Shown: positions 10,457 to 20,677, counted from the first letter of the stretch. The stretch is 64,000 bases of DNA from Lysobacter sp. (GCA_008015835.1 SSGH01000007.1:310001-374000), one strand, 5' to 3'. The notes: generated by a model not told the origin, from the letters alone. Program-made: numbers and translations.

Positions 10457-12472
10457 TCACCGCGTCGGCGCCGGGTTGGACGCGTCGGTGGACGAGGTCG
10501 GCGTGTTCGGCGTCGGCGGCGCTTCGGGCTTGGCCGGCGCCGGCGCAGCCGATGCGGCCGTGGGCTTGGCCTCGTCGATCACCTTCTGCACCGAACCGCT
10601 GGTGATCGGGTGATAGCCCGGTTTGGCTTTGGCGAAAATCTCGCGCGCCAGGGCCAGACCCGACTCGCTCTTCGCCAGCGCGGTGTAGGTCGGCATGATC
10701 AGTTTGCGGCGACCGATGCGCTGCAAGAACGAGGCGATCGCGCCGTTGGCCTCGGTGTACCCGTTGTCCACCGCCAGCGGATACCAACGCTGCGCGATCT
10801 CGCCGTTCATCGTGCCGGTGAAGGCGTAGGCGGCGTCGAGCTGCGCCAATTTTTCGCGGTTGAGGTCGTCGGGCAAGCCTTCGATGAAATGCACCCATTC
10901 TTGCGTGGTCCAGGCCTGGGTGATTTCGGCCGGCGGCAAGTTGCCGCTGGCGAGCCAGCCCAAGCGCGACGAGTCCACCACGCCGAACCGGCGCGCCTGC
11001 ACCTGCGGCGCGGTGGCCGGAATGCCGGCTTCGTACAGCCACTCGTCGAATTCCTTGATGTCCACCACGTTCGGGTACTTCGCCAACAGATTGGCCTTGG
11101 CGTACTTGGCGAACTGTTCGCTGTCGATGCTCTGGAACGCGAAGTGATCGAAATAGCCGCGCAGGAACGGGTCGAACTTGTCGCGGCCGAAACGCTCTTC
11201 CAGGAAATGCAGGAACCACGCGCCCTTGGTGTAGACGGTGGCGCTGCTGCTGTTGTCGGGGTCTTTCAGCACGCCCGGCTTGGTCGCCAGCATCTGCAGC
11301 GACGGATCGATTTCGGCGAACTCTTTCTTCAGCTCGTTGCGCTCGATCACGTTCTCCATCGCGGCTTGGTCTTTGCCGTACAGCGCTTCGATGATGCGGT
11401 TCTCGACGTAGCTGGTGAAGCCTTCGTTGAGCCACGCGTCCTTCGCGCTGGAGAACGTGACGAGATTGCCCGACCAGCTATGCGCCAATTCGTGCGCGAT
11501 CAGCGAGACGAGCGTCTTGTCGCCGACGATCACGGTCGGGGTGAGGAAGGTCAGGCGCGGATTTTCCATGCCGCCGTACGGGAACGAGGGCGGCAGCACC
11601 AGCATGTCGTAGCGATCCCAGCGGTACGGGCCGTACAGGGCCTCGGCGGTGGCGATCATCTTCTCGGTGTCTTCGAATTCCTTGACCGCCTTGTCCAGCA
11701 TGGTCGGCTCGGACCACACGCCGCTGCGCTGCGAGATGGCCTTGAAGCTCAAGTCGCCGGCCGCGATCGCCATCAGATACGACGGAATCTTCTGCGGCAT
11801 CTTGAAGGTGTAATCGCCGTCGCGCACCGCGTTCGGGTCGTTGTCGGCGCTCATCAGCACCATCACGTCCGGGCGCGAGGTCACGTGCGCGCCGTAGGTG
11901 TAGCGCACGCTCGGCGTGTCCTGCAGCGGCACCCACGAACGCGCGTGGATCTGCTGCGATTGGCTGAACATGAAGGGCAGTTGCTTGCCCTCGGTCATGC
12001 TCGGCTCCAGCCACTGCAGACCGGACGCGGTCGGCGCGGTCTTGTAGGTCACGCGGACCTGCGCGTTGCGCTTGGGCGTTTCGATGCTGAGCTTTTGGCC
12101 GAGCACCGGGTGGGGGTCCGCGAGCTTGAAATTCAACGGCGTCCACGCGCCGGCGGCGTCGGCGCCTTCCACTTTCTCGATGGTCAGTTCGCGGGTATCG
12201 AGCAACAGCGCGGTCGCGGCGTTGTCCTTCCAATCCAGCGAATAGGTGGCCGTGCCGGCCAGCGTCTTGGTGTCGAAATCGAGCTTCAGATCGAGCTGCA
12301 GGTCGTCGATGACGACTTTGTCGGGCTCGGCGTAGGAATGTTCGTCCATCGCTTTGGGTTTCGCGGCGACCGACGCGGGGGCGGCGGTGGGGGTGGGAGC
12401 GGGCGCTTCGGACGAGCAGGAGGTCATCAGCAGGGCGCCCAAGAGCGGCAGGGCCAGGAAAGAGACGCGCAT
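10457..12472 (-). CDS. M1 family metallopeptidase (leukotriene A4 hydrolase/aminopeptidase-like)
   Basis: GGMENP, HELAHSW...NEGFTSYVE zinc motif; lipobox signal MTSC. Confidence 0.93.
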   Translation of the reverse strand: MRVSFLALPLLGALLMTSCSSEAPAPTPTAAPASVAAKPKAMDEHSYAEPDKVVIDDLQLDLKLDFDTKTLAGTATYSLDWKDNAATALLLDTRELTIEKVEGADAAGAWTPLNFKLADPHPVLGQKLSIETPKRNAQVRVTYKTAPTASGLQWLEPSMTEGKQLPFMFSQSQQIHARSWVPLQDTPSVRYTYGAHVTSRPDVMVLMSADNDPNAVRDGDYTFKMPQKIPSYLMAIAAGDLSFKAISQRSGVWSEPTMLDKAVKEFEDTEKMIATAEALYGPYRWDRYDMLVLPPSFPYGGMENPRLTFLTPTVIVGDKTLVSLIAHELAHSWSGNLVTFSSAKDAWLNEGFTSYVENRIIEALYGKDQAAMENVIERNELKKEFAEIDPSLQMLATKPGVLKDPDNSSSATVYTKGAWFLHFLEERFGRDKFDPFLRGYFDHFAFQSIDSEQFAKYAKANLLAKYPNVVDIKEFDEWLYEAGIPATAPQVQARRFGVVDSSRLGWLASGNLPPAEITQAWTTQEWVHFIEGLPDDLNREKLAQLDAAYAFTGTMNGEIAQRWYPLAVDNGYTEANGAIASFLQRIGRRKLIMPTYTALAKSESGLALAREIFAKAKPGYHPITSGSVQKVIDEAKPTAASAAPAPAKPEAPPTPNTPTSSTDASNPAPTR

Positions 12473-12813
12473 GGCGGTCGGGGGTCCGGGTGGAAAACCG
12501 CGAGTGTACCCGCACCGCCCGAGGACTGCCGCTCTCCAGGTGCGCCGCCGAGCGGGTCGCACCGGCTGGCGCAGGCCGCCGGTTTCGTCGCGCGACGCGG
12601 GCGCAGGGCGCGCGTTCGGCTGAACGAACGCCTGCCCCGCGCCCGCGCGAGTGGTCGTAAAATTGTCCCCAGGGGGCGGCGCATTCCGTTTGTTGCAGGA
12701 CCGGCACCGACCCGGTGCTGCGCTTTCGGCGGGCCGAAGCACGACATCGCGATGTCGCGCGTCTCCCGCCGAAGCGTGCCGTTCTTCCTCACACTTATCG
12801 AAGGTACTTGACC

Positions 12814-13779
12814 ATGAGTCTTCCCATCCGCGGTTCCGCTGTCCTCTCGGCCGGCCTGATGACCGTCCTTCTCGCCGCGCTCGCCTCCCCGGCCGACGCG
12901 CAGCGCCAGAGCGCGCAGGACCAGCGCAAGCAGAAGATGGCCGAAATCCCGACCTGCGCGAAGCCGCTGGGCACGCTGTCGGTGCTGGAGCCGGAAGACG
13001 CCGTGAATTGGTGGACCGGTCAGCAGTTGCCGGCGCCGTCGAAGCTGATCAAGGTCTTCGTCAGCAAGTCGCGCTGCTTCACCCTGGTGGACCGCGGCGC
13101 GGGCCTCGACGCCGCGCAGCGCGAGCGCGCCCTCGGCGCCAGCGGCGAATTGCGCAACCGCTCGAACGTCGGCAAGGGCCAGATGAAAGCCGCCGATTAC
13201 GTGATGGTGCCCGACTTGATCGCCGCCAACAGCAACGCCGGCGGTAACGCCATCGGCGGCCTGCTCGGCGGCTTGGTCGGCGGTCGCGCCGGCGCCGCGA
13301 TCGGCGGCCTGGATTTCAAGAAGAAAACCGCCGACGTGGTGCTGACCGTCACCGACGTGCGCTCGACCGAGCAAGTGGCGATGGCCGAAGGCAGCGCCAA
13401 GAAGACCGACATCGGCTGGGGCGCGGGCGGCGGCCTGTTCGGCTACAGCGGCTTCGGCGCAATGGGCGCCAGCGGCTACGCCAACACCGAAATCGGCCAA
13501 GTCATCACCCTCGCCTATCTGCAGGCGTACACCGACATCGTCGCCCAGCTCGGCGGTCTGCCGGATAGCGCCTCCGCCGCCAACGCGCAGCAGGCCGTGA
13601 CCGTGACCAAGCCCGCGCGTCTGTTCACCACCGCGAAGGGCACGAAAGTGGTGCGCAGCCTCGACCCGGGCATGATGCTGTACCCCACCGGCAACAAGGA
13701 AGGCATGATGTGGGAAGTGGAAGACGAACTCGGCAATAAGGGCTGGATTTCGTCGACGCTGATCGAGCTGTCGCGCTGA
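12814..13779 (+). CDS. CsgG/HfaB-like exported protein with C-terminal SH3-like domain
   Basis: Signal peptide; SRCFTLVDR...AADYVMVPDLI; glycine zipper GGLLGGLVGGRAGAAIGG; C-terminal SH3-like segment. Confidence 0.65.
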   Translation: MSLPIRGSAVLSAGLMTVLLAALASPADAQRQSAQDQRKQKMAEIPTCAKPLGTLSVLEPEDAVNWWTGQQLPAPSKLIKVFVSKSRCFTLVDRGAGLDAAQRERALGASGELRNRSNVGKGQMKAADYVMVPDLIAANSNAGGNAIGGLLGGLVGGRAGAAIGGLDFKKKTADVVLTVTDVRSTEQVAMAEGSAKKTDIGWGAGGGLFGYSGFGAMGASGYANTEIGQVITLAYLQAYTDIVAQLGGLPDSASAANAQQAVTVTKPARLFTTAKGTKVVRSLDPGMMLYPTGNKEGMMWEVEDELGNKGWISSTLIELSR

Positions 13780-13947
13780 TCGAACGCTCGCGCTGATCGC
13801 GCAGTTCGAGTCGCGCATCGATTGCGGTACCGCGAAGGGCGCTCCGGCGCCCTTCGCGCCGTCTGCGCCGAGCGTTCGGCCGCGACGCGCTCAGGAATAC
13901 GATTTCGCGAACGTTCGTTTCGCATCTTCGGCCGCTACTCTTGGCCG

Positions 13948-16185
13948 ATGCAGACGAGTCTTCTTACACGGATGTTGCTCGGCGTCCTCGCGCTCGGCGC
14001 GGCGTTCGCCAGTCAAGCCGCGCCAGCGCCGGAACCGATGCGGATTCCCGGCCTCGACGCGCGCGATGCGCAGGCCATCGCGATCGACGGCGCGGTCGAC
14101 GAAGCCGCGTGGGCCGATGCGGCCGAAATCGAGCTGAAATACGAGAACAACCCGGGCGACAACATTCCCGCGCCGGTGCGCACCGTCGCCCGCATCTTCC
14201 ACACCGACGAGGCGCTGTACATCGGCTTCGTCGCCGACGACCCCGCACCCGAACAGCTCCGCGCCTTTCTGCGCGACCGCGACGCGCTGTACGAAGACGA
14301 CTTCATCGGCCTGCAGCTCGACACCTTCGACGATCAGCGCCGCGCCTACGAATTCTTCGTCAATCCGGTCGGCGCGCAGGCCGACGGCGTGCGCGAAAAC
14401 GATGCGGACAACGGCGACAACGCCTGGGACGGCGTGTGGAGCAGCGCGGCGCGGATCACCTCGCGCGGCTACGAAGCGGAAATGCGCATTCCGTTCGCGA
14501 CGCTGCGCTTCGACGGCGCGGAAGGTCTGCGCCGCTGGGGCCTGCGACTGATGCGCATCCGTCCGCGCGATTATCTCTACGTGTACTTCAACGAACCGCG
14601 CGAACGCGGCGCGACCTGCGATCTGTGCGCGATGCGCAAGATCGAAGGTTTCGCGGACGTGCGCCGCAGCCGCAATCTGGAAATCGCGCCGACGCTGACC
14701 GTGCGTCATGCGCAAACCCGCGACGCGCGCGCCGGACGTCCCGCGTGGCGCAGCGAGGAAGGCACCGAAATCGAACCGGGTCTCGACGTGGCCTGGGCGC
14801 CGACGCCCAACCTCACCCTCAACGGCACGCTCAATCCCGATTTCTCGCAGGTCGAATCGGATACGGCGCAGCTCGATCTGAGTTCGAACTTCGCGCTGTT
14901 TTTCCCCGAAAAACGCCCGTTCTTTCTGGAGAGCGCGGATTATTTCAATACGCCGCTGGACGTGATCTACACGCGCCAAATCGCCGACCCCGACATCGGC
15001 GTGCGCGTCACCGGTCGCAGCGGGCGACAGGCCTACGGCGTGGTGGCCGCGCGCGACGCGACTACGCAATTGCTGATTCCCGGCGCGCTGGGCTCGTCGA
15101 TCCGCCAACTCGACCGCAGCGCGAACGCGATGCTCGCGCGCTATCGCTACGATCTCGATGCGCACACCAGTCTCGGCGCGGTGGCGACGTATCGCGGCGG
15201 CGACGAGTACCGCAACGCGCTCGCCGGCGCGGATCTGCGTTGGCAGCGCGGCAGCCATCGCTTCACGGCGCAGTGGCTGCGCAGCGATTCGCGCTATCCC
15301 GCCGGCCTGCGCGACGACGGCGATCGCACGCCCGCGGGCAACGCCTTCGATGCGCAGTACCGCTACGGCGACAGTCGTTGGGACTTCGCGTTGGGCCATA
15401 CCCGCATCGCGCCGGGATTCAGCGCCGACCTCGGCTTCATCGGTCAGGTCGGCTATCGCAAAAGCCTGCTCGGCGGCGGCCGCACCTGGTACGGCCGCGA
15501 AGGCGCGAAGATCAACAGCGTGACGGCATACGCGGATGCGGACATCACCCACGCCAGCGACGGCCGCCTGCTGGAACGCGAACTCGAAGGCTATGTGGAA
15601 TTGGCCGGTCCGCTGCAATCCACCGCGCGCGTGAGCGGACTGCGCCGCGCGCGCTTTTGGAACGACCGCTTATTCGACGAAGCGTGGCTGTCGCTGTACG
15701 GCAAGGCCACGCCGCTGCCCGGCGCGATCGTGTCGCTCACGCTGCGCGCGGGCGATCAACTCGATTTACTGGCTTCGCGCGTGGGCCGCGTCGAGGAATG
15801 GCAGCCGACGCTCTCGCTCGATCTCGGCCGCGGCACGCATTTCGAACTGCGCTACACCGCGCAACGTTTGCATCGCGACGGCGGCATCGCCTACCGCGCG
15901 ACCGTGCTCGACGCGCGCTACGCATGGCAGTTCGATCCGCGGCAACGGCTGCGCGTTTCGCTGCAGGGCACCGACATCCGCCGCGACACAACGCTGTACG
16001 CAACCCCGGCGAGCGCCCGCAATCGCGACCTCGCCGCGCAAGTGCTCTACGCCTATCGCCTGAACCCGCGCACCGGCGTGTACCTGGGCTATTCCCACGG
16101 CGGCTATTCCGACGACGACCAACGCGACCTCAGCGACCGCAGCCGCAGCGTGTTCTTGAAGCTCGGCTACGCGTGGCAACCGTAA
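13948..16185 (+). CDS. DUF5916 / CBM9-like N-terminal domain outer-membrane beta-barrel protein
   Basis: Signal peptide; IDGAVDEAAWADA; NPDFSQVESDTAQLDLSSNFALFFPEKRPFFLESADYF signature. Confidence 0.85.
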   Translation: MQTSLLTRMLLGVLALGAAFASQAAPAPEPMRIPGLDARDAQAIAIDGAVDEAAWADAAEIELKYENNPGDNIPAPVRTVARIFHTDEALYIGFVADDPAPEQLRAFLRDRDALYEDDFIGLQLDTFDDQRRAYEFFVNPVGAQADGVRENDADNGDNAWDGVWSSAARITSRGYEAEMRIPFATLRFDGAEGLRRWGLRLMRIRPRDYLYVYFNEPRERGATCDLCAMRKIEGFADVRRSRNLEIAPTLTVRHAQTRDARAGRPAWRSEEGTEIEPGLDVAWAPTPNLTLNGTLNPDFSQVESDTAQLDLSSNFALFFPEKRPFFLESADYFNTPLDVIYTRQIADPDIGVRVTGRSGRQAYGVVAARDATTQLLIPGALGSSIRQLDRSANAMLARYRYDLDAHTSLGAVATYRGGDEYRNALAGADLRWQRGSHRFTAQWLRSDSRYPAGLRDDGDRTPAGNAFDAQYRYGDSRWDFALGHTRIAPGFSADLGFIGQVGYRKSLLGGGRTWYGREGAKINSVTAYADADITHASDGRLLERELEGYVELAGPLQSTARVSGLRRARFWNDRLFDEAWLSLYGKATPLPGAIVSLTLRAGDQLDLLASRVGRVEEWQPTLSLDLGRGTHFELRYTAQRLHRDGGIAYRATVLDARYAWQFDPRQRLRVSLQGTDIRRDTTLYATPASARNRDLAAQVLYAYRLNPRTGVYLGYSHGGYSDDDQRDLSDRSRSVFLKLGYAWQP

Positions 16186-16239
16186 CGCCTCTCGCGAACC
16201 CTATCGCACCCCTGTAGGAGCGCCGGAAGGCGCGATCGG
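16096..16239 (+). repeat. Direct repeat copy 1: last 30 codons of DUF5916 gene plus downstream flank
   Basis: Repeats at +263 bp (16359-16502); coding 90 bp identical, non-coding part carries a few substitutions. Confidence 0.95.
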
Positions 16240-16253
16240 ACGCGCAGCGAGAG

Positions 16254-16347
16254 GTAGCCCGGGTAAGGCCAACGGCCGCACCCGGGATATATGGTGAAGT
16301 GTTTCACCATATATCCCGGGTGCGCGCTTTGCGCTTACCCGGGCTAC
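16254..16347. repeat. 94-bp near-palindrome (REPIN-like): GTAGCCCGGGTAAG...CGCACCCGGGATATATGGTGAA / inverse
   Basis: Arms read directly; only the short GCCAACGGC / CGCAAAGCG segment and the apex differ. Confidence 0.9.
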
Positions 16348-16358
16348 GTAACGACTCG

Positions 16359-16502
16359 CACGGCGGCTATTCCGACGACGACCAACGCGACCTCAGCGAC
16401 CGCAGCCGCAGCGTGTTCTTGAAGCTCGGCTACGCGTGGCAACCGTAACGCGTCTCGCAAACCTCATCGCACCCCTGTAGGAGCGCCGGAAGGCGCGACC
16501 GG
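16359..16502 (+). repeat. Direct repeat copy 2: duplicated 3' end of DUF5916 gene (non-functional tail)
   Basis: Includes the TAA stop and the GTAGGAGCGCCGGAAGGCGCGA element. Confidence 0.95.
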
Positions 16503-16648
16503 TGCCTGCGCAAAGCGTCGCCCAGGTCGGGCCGAATACGGCTCGTGGCGCATCGAAGATGCGCGCGCTGCAATCTCCGGGTACGCACTGCGCGCGCACC
16601 CGGGCTACGTAACTAAGTGACAATCTGTAGCCCCGCTGTATCAGCTTA

Positions 16649-17878
16649 TTATTTCTGCCCGCCGTTTGAGCAAACTCTAACTCTTGTAATTTCTGAAATT
16701 ATTCGAAGCGCCTCAGATACATTCTCGTGCGGGCGCTCTAAAGCAAAGATTGGACAATTACGCTTTACTCCAACTTTAAAGCCGACTTTACATGGAGATT
16801 CATAACTTTCTATACGAATGACTTTTTCATTTTCTATTTTTGAAGAGATTCGAGATGCATCAAAACGCCCCCAAAACAATTTTGCCTCACTCTCAGACAA
16901 GCAAGACATTTCGCCAGTGATTCGCGAGCAATCAGACATACATGCATCCTCAACCTCAGATGTAAGCACAAGAAATATCGGTTTTAAAATTATTTTTTTT
17001 GCCTCTTCTGGAAAGTCTTCTCCCCAGAAATTTTGAATTAGACTTGAAGTACGATTCGAGCCAAGCCTGTGAGTCGCGAAGTGGACGAGATATGCCAGAG
17101 ATTTAATAATCGGCTTCTGATCTATACCGTAACCTTCTGAGCGTGAAATTAAGTGGATGAAATTCAGTAGGCCATGGCACATTGCATACGCGAGCCGATC
17201 ATCAGAGACAGTAGCCGCCCAAGGTCTTTCATATATATCACCGTTCGCAAATTCTGACGCTATGAGCGCAAAAAGTGCTCTTTCGTCAATTTCAACCTTG
17301 TCTCTATCTTTCCAGATTTCCGCCAACGCTGCGCCATCACTGAGCTGCGAGTATTGCCAGAGCTTCGAGCTGACAACCTCTACTCGCCCTTGCGGGCTCA
17401 ACGCTCTTTTATGAAGACGTATTATCGCCAAAGGGTTCTTCGAGCATAGGCTCTCCAATTGGGGTTTTTCCCAAAGCTTAACTACTGGCCTTGGGTGGCT
17501 TTTTTGCCACTCTTTAACCCAATCTCTGGTTGGATTTGAAAATTGCGTGTTAGTTGCGACGACTAATACATCAAGGTTTAGTCTGGACTGAGCGTTGAGG
17601 ACAGCTTCCTTGACATCTTTTGCATCAACAGTTCCAGACCTTCCTTTAGCTTCTATCCACCACGTTTGCTTAGACATAGAGCCGTCTGGAGATGCTGCAA
17701 AAAACTCTAACTCCAAATCTCTTCCGGAGTCGCTCGTTCCTGCACCATTCCCTCCGATTCTCCACTCAAGATTTTTTGCCCCCATCGAATCGAATAGCCA
17801 GTACAGGAGTGACTCAAGATCCTGTCCTTTAATTTCAGCCCATGGGATTTGAGATGGCAAGATTAAATTGGTAGACAT
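16649..17878 (-). CDS. Mrr-like PD-(D/E)xK restriction endonuclease-related protein, orphan
   Basis: 409 aa; GQDLESLLYWLFDSMGAKN...SGRDLELEF...WWIEAKGRSGTVDAKDVKEAVLNAQ...DVLVVATN; strikingly AT-rich versus surroundings. Confidence 0.72.
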   Translation of the reverse strand: MSTNLILPSQIPWAEIKGQDLESLLYWLFDSMGAKNLEWRIGGNGAGTSDSGRDLELEFFAASPDGSMSKQTWWIEAKGRSGTVDAKDVKEAVLNAQSRLNLDVLVVATNTQFSNPTRDWVKEWQKSHPRPVVKLWEKPQLESLCSKNPLAIIRLHKRALSPQGRVEVVSSKLWQYSQLSDGAALAEIWKDRDKVEIDERALFALIASEFANGDIYERPWAATVSDDRLAYAMCHGLLNFIHLISRSEGYGIDQKPIIKSLAYLVHFATHRLGSNRTSSLIQNFWGEDFPEEAKKIILKPIFLVLTSEVEDACMSDCSRITGEMSCLSESEAKLFWGRFDASRISSKIENEKVIRIESYESPCKVGFKVGVKRNCPIFALERPHENVSEALRIISEITRVRVCSNGGQK

Positions 17879-17900
17879 AGGAGCTTCCTTAGTGGCAGCA

Positions 17901-18689
17901 CTACACCCGATACCCGGTATGAATCGCCACGATCCCCGCCGATAGATTCTTATACGAACACCGCGCGAAGCCCGCCGCTTCCATCATCGCTTTGAGTTCG
18001 TCCTGCGGCGGGTGTTTGCGGATCGATTCGGCGAGGTATTGGTAGCTGTCGCTGTCGTTCGCGAACAGCTTGCCCAGCTTCGGCAAAATCTTGAACGAGT
18101 GGAAGTCGTAGATCGGTTTGAACCAATCGGCGGTGACTTCCGAGAATTCCAGCACGCGGGCTTGGCCGCCGACTTTCAGCACGCGGTGCATGTCGCGCAG
18201 GGCGGCGTCTTTGTCGGTGACGTTGCGCAGGCCGAAGGCGATGGTGACGAGGTCGAAGCTAGCGTCGGGGAACGGCAATTTTTCGGCGTTGCATTGCACG
18301 TATTCGAAGCCGCGGACGTTGCCGCGGTCGGTCATGCGGTCGCGGCCGACGCGCAGCATCGCGCCGTTGATGTCGCCGAGGATCAGCTCGCCGGTTTCGC
18401 CGACGCGGCTCTTCAGCAACGCGGCGATGTCGCCGGTGCCGCCGGCGAGATCGAGCACGCGGTCGCCCGGGCGGACCTGCGCGGTGGCGACGAAATAGCG
18501 TTTCCAGGCCCGATGGATGCCGAGGCTCATCAGGTCGTTCATCAGGTCGTAGTTGCCGGCGACCGAGGAGAACACTTGGCCGACCAGCTTCTGTTTTTCG
18601 GCCACCGGCACGTCGCGGAAGCCGAAGTGGGTGGTGTCGGCGCGACCGTTGGAGGTCGCCTCGTCGGGGGCGGAGGTTTTGTCGTTCAT
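17901..18689 (-). CDS. ubiE: Demethylmenaquinone/ubiquinone methyltransferase
   Basis: [47 protein letters not shown]. Confidence 0.96.
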   Translation of the reverse strand: MNDKTSAPDEATSNGRADTTHFGFRDVPVAEKQKLVGQVFSSVAGNYDLMNDLMSLGIHRAWKRYFVATAQVRPGDRVLDLAGGTGDIAALLKSRVGETGELILGDINGAMLRVGRDRMTDRGNVRGFEYVQCNAEKLPFPDASFDLVTIAFGLRNVTDKDAALRDMHRVLKVGGQARVLEFSEVTADWFKPIYDFHSFKILPKLGKLFANDSDSYQYLAESIRKHPPQDELKAMMEAAGFARCSYKNLSAGIVAIHTGYRV

Positions 18690-18840
18690 GCGGCCATTAT
18701 CGCCTGCGCGGGCCGCTGTGAGCCGTCCGCCCGCATTCTGGCGATTGGAGCCGTCGTGGCCGTCGGCAGCCGCCCGGCATGTGATTTCGGTCAAAGGCAG
18801 TGCGCGGCCCCATGGTCATGATGGCTGGACAGGGGGCCGT

Positions 18841-20532
18841 ATGACATTCGACCGTTCCAAGACGCCTGCGCCGACGCTACTCGAGAACGATGCCGCGCTC
18901 GATCGCTACTTGCGCGACTATCCCCGCATCGCCTACGGCGGCACGACGGAAACGCGCACGGTCGATCCCGCCGCGTGGCGCGCGCTCGGCGACGACGCCA
19001 CCGAGGAAAGCTTCCGCATCGCGGCCACGCTCGGCTTACCGCTGGTGCGTTTGGCGCATCTGCGGCCCGATCCCGAAGCGACCGCGCGGCTGACGCCCGA
19101 CGTCGCCCGGCAACTGCGCGCGGTACCGCTGCGCATCCGCAACGGCATGATCGCGGTGGCGATGGAAGACCCCAGCGTCGGCCGCGTGCAGAACGTGCTG
19201 GATTTCATCAGCCGCGAGCGCGTGATCCCGCTGGTGGCCTCGCCGCGCGACATCCGCGCCGGCATCGCGCGCTACTACGACCGCGTGGAAGACCGCGATG
19301 TCGCGCGACAGCTCGGCATCGACCCGGAATCCAGCGCGGCGGTCGCCGGCAGCGCGCAAGAAACGCAGCGCTTGGCGAAGGAGCGGCCGGTGGTGCGCAT
19401 CGTCAACGCGCTGATCGCCGACGCGGTGGCGCGCCGCGCCTCGGACATTCATCTGCGCCCCGGCGAAGACGGCACCGATGTGCTGTACCGCATCGACGAC
19501 GAGTTGGTGCCCGTGCGCGAACTCCTGCGCGCGCTGCATCCGGCGGTGGTCGGCCGCATCAAAGTGCTGGGCGATATGAATTTGGCCGAGCATCGCAAAC
19601 CGCAGGACGGCCGCACCAGCTTCGCGCTGGAGGACGGGCGCTCGATCGATTTGCGCATCTCGGTGCTGCCGGCGGTGTTCGGCGAAAGCGTCGTGATTCG
19701 CCTGCTGGACGCCCGCGAAAGCCTGTGGGATTTGGATCGGATCGGGCTGAGCGAACGCGACCGCCAACGCATCGACGACGTGATGGCGCGCAGCCACGGC
19801 ATGTTCCTCGCCACCGGGCCGACCGGTTGCGGCAAATCCACCACGCTGTACGCGATGCTGCTGGCGATGCGCGAACGCCGCATCAACATCCTCACCATCG
19901 AAGATCCGGTCGAATTCCACATCGAGGACGTCCAGCAAATGCAGGTGAACCGCGCCGCCGGTTTCACTTTCGCCAGCGCGATGCGCAATTTTCTGCGCCA
20001 CGACCCGGACGCGATCATGGTCGGCGAAATCCGCGACCGCGAAACCGCGCAGATCGCGGTGGAAAGCGCGCTCACCGGCCATCTTTTGCTCAGCACGCTG
20101 CACACCAACACCGCCGCGACCACGGTGACGCGCCTGCTGGATTTGGGCGTGGAACCCTATCTGCTGCGCGCATCGTTGCTCGCGGTGATGTCGCAACGCT
20201 TGGTGCGCACCACCTGCCCGCATTGCCGCGCGGTCGAAACCGTACCGCCGCACGTGCGCGACGCCTTCGGCATCGCCCCGGGCGAAACGTTCTACGCCGG
20301 CCGCGGCTGCGACCGCTGCGAAGGCCTGGGCGTGTACGGCCGTCGCGCCGTGTACGAACTGATGATCGTCACCCCGCGACTGCGCGCCTTGATCGTCCCC
20401 GGCGCCGAAGCCGACGCGATCCACACCGCCGCGATCGAAGACGGCATGGTGCCGATCACGCAAGCCGCGATCGCGCTGGCCCGCGAAGGCGCGATCGCGC
20501 TCGCGGAAGCCTGGCGCGTGCGGGCGGATTGA
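18841..20532 (+). CDS. GspE/PilB-family secretion ATPase, stand-alone
   Basis: Walker A GPTGCGKSTTLY, Asp box, GEIRDRETAQIAVESALTGHLLLSTLHTN, CxxC zinc pairs. Confidence 0.92.
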   Translation: MTFDRSKTPAPTLLENDAALDRYLRDYPRIAYGGTTETRTVDPAAWRALGDDATEESFRIAATLGLPLVRLAHLRPDPEATARLTPDVARQLRAVPLRIRNGMIAVAMEDPSVGRVQNVLDFISRERVIPLVASPRDIRAGIARYYDRVEDRDVARQLGIDPESSAAVAGSAQETQRLAKERPVVRIVNALIADAVARRASDIHLRPGEDGTDVLYRIDDELVPVRELLRALHPAVVGRIKVLGDMNLAEHRKPQDGRTSFALEDGRSIDLRISVLPAVFGESVVIRLLDARESLWDLDRIGLSERDRQRIDDVMARSHGMFLATGPTGCGKSTTLYAMLLAMRERRINILTIEDPVEFHIEDVQQMQVNRAAGFTFASAMRNFLRHDPDAIMVGEIRDRETAQIAVESALTGHLLLSTLHTNTAATTVTRLLDLGVEPYLLRASLLAVMSQRLVRTTCPHCRAVETVPPHVRDAFGIAPGETFYAGRGCDRCEGLGVYGRRAVYELMIVTPRLRALIVPGAEADAIHTAAIEDGMVPITQAAIALAREGAIALAEAWRVRAD

Positions 20533-20594
20533 CGGGCGAGAGGCGATCGATTCGAGATCGATCGAAGCGGCGAGCAGACGATCGCTTCCTAACG

Positions 20595-20624
20595 CAACAA
20601 CGCCGCCCGAGGGCGGCGTTGTTG
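20595..20624. terminator. Hairpin between convergent genes
   Basis: CAACAACGCCGCCC-GA-GGGCGGCGTTGTTG. Confidence 0.7.
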
Positions 20625-20677
20625 TCTGCGCTCGGCGCATACGGCCGTCGTCGACGGCGCGCGTTGCGCGATTGGGC

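Noticed and set aside
10610-12811. 733-aa ORF antisense to the M1 peptidase
   Set aside because: Spurious high-GC antisense frame
13831-13858. Hairpin GCGAAGGGCGC-TCCG-GCGCCCTTCGC as terminator
   Set aside because: Strong stem but no T-tract; cannot be distinguished from other GC-rich palindromes
16359-16448. Second copy of the DUF5916 gene end considered as a separate gene or pseudogene
   Set aside because: Only 30 codons, no start or upstream coding sequence; treated as a duplicated repeat
16096-16615. CRISPR-like array
   Set aside because: Only two long units with coding content; no short regular repeats or spacers, no cas genes
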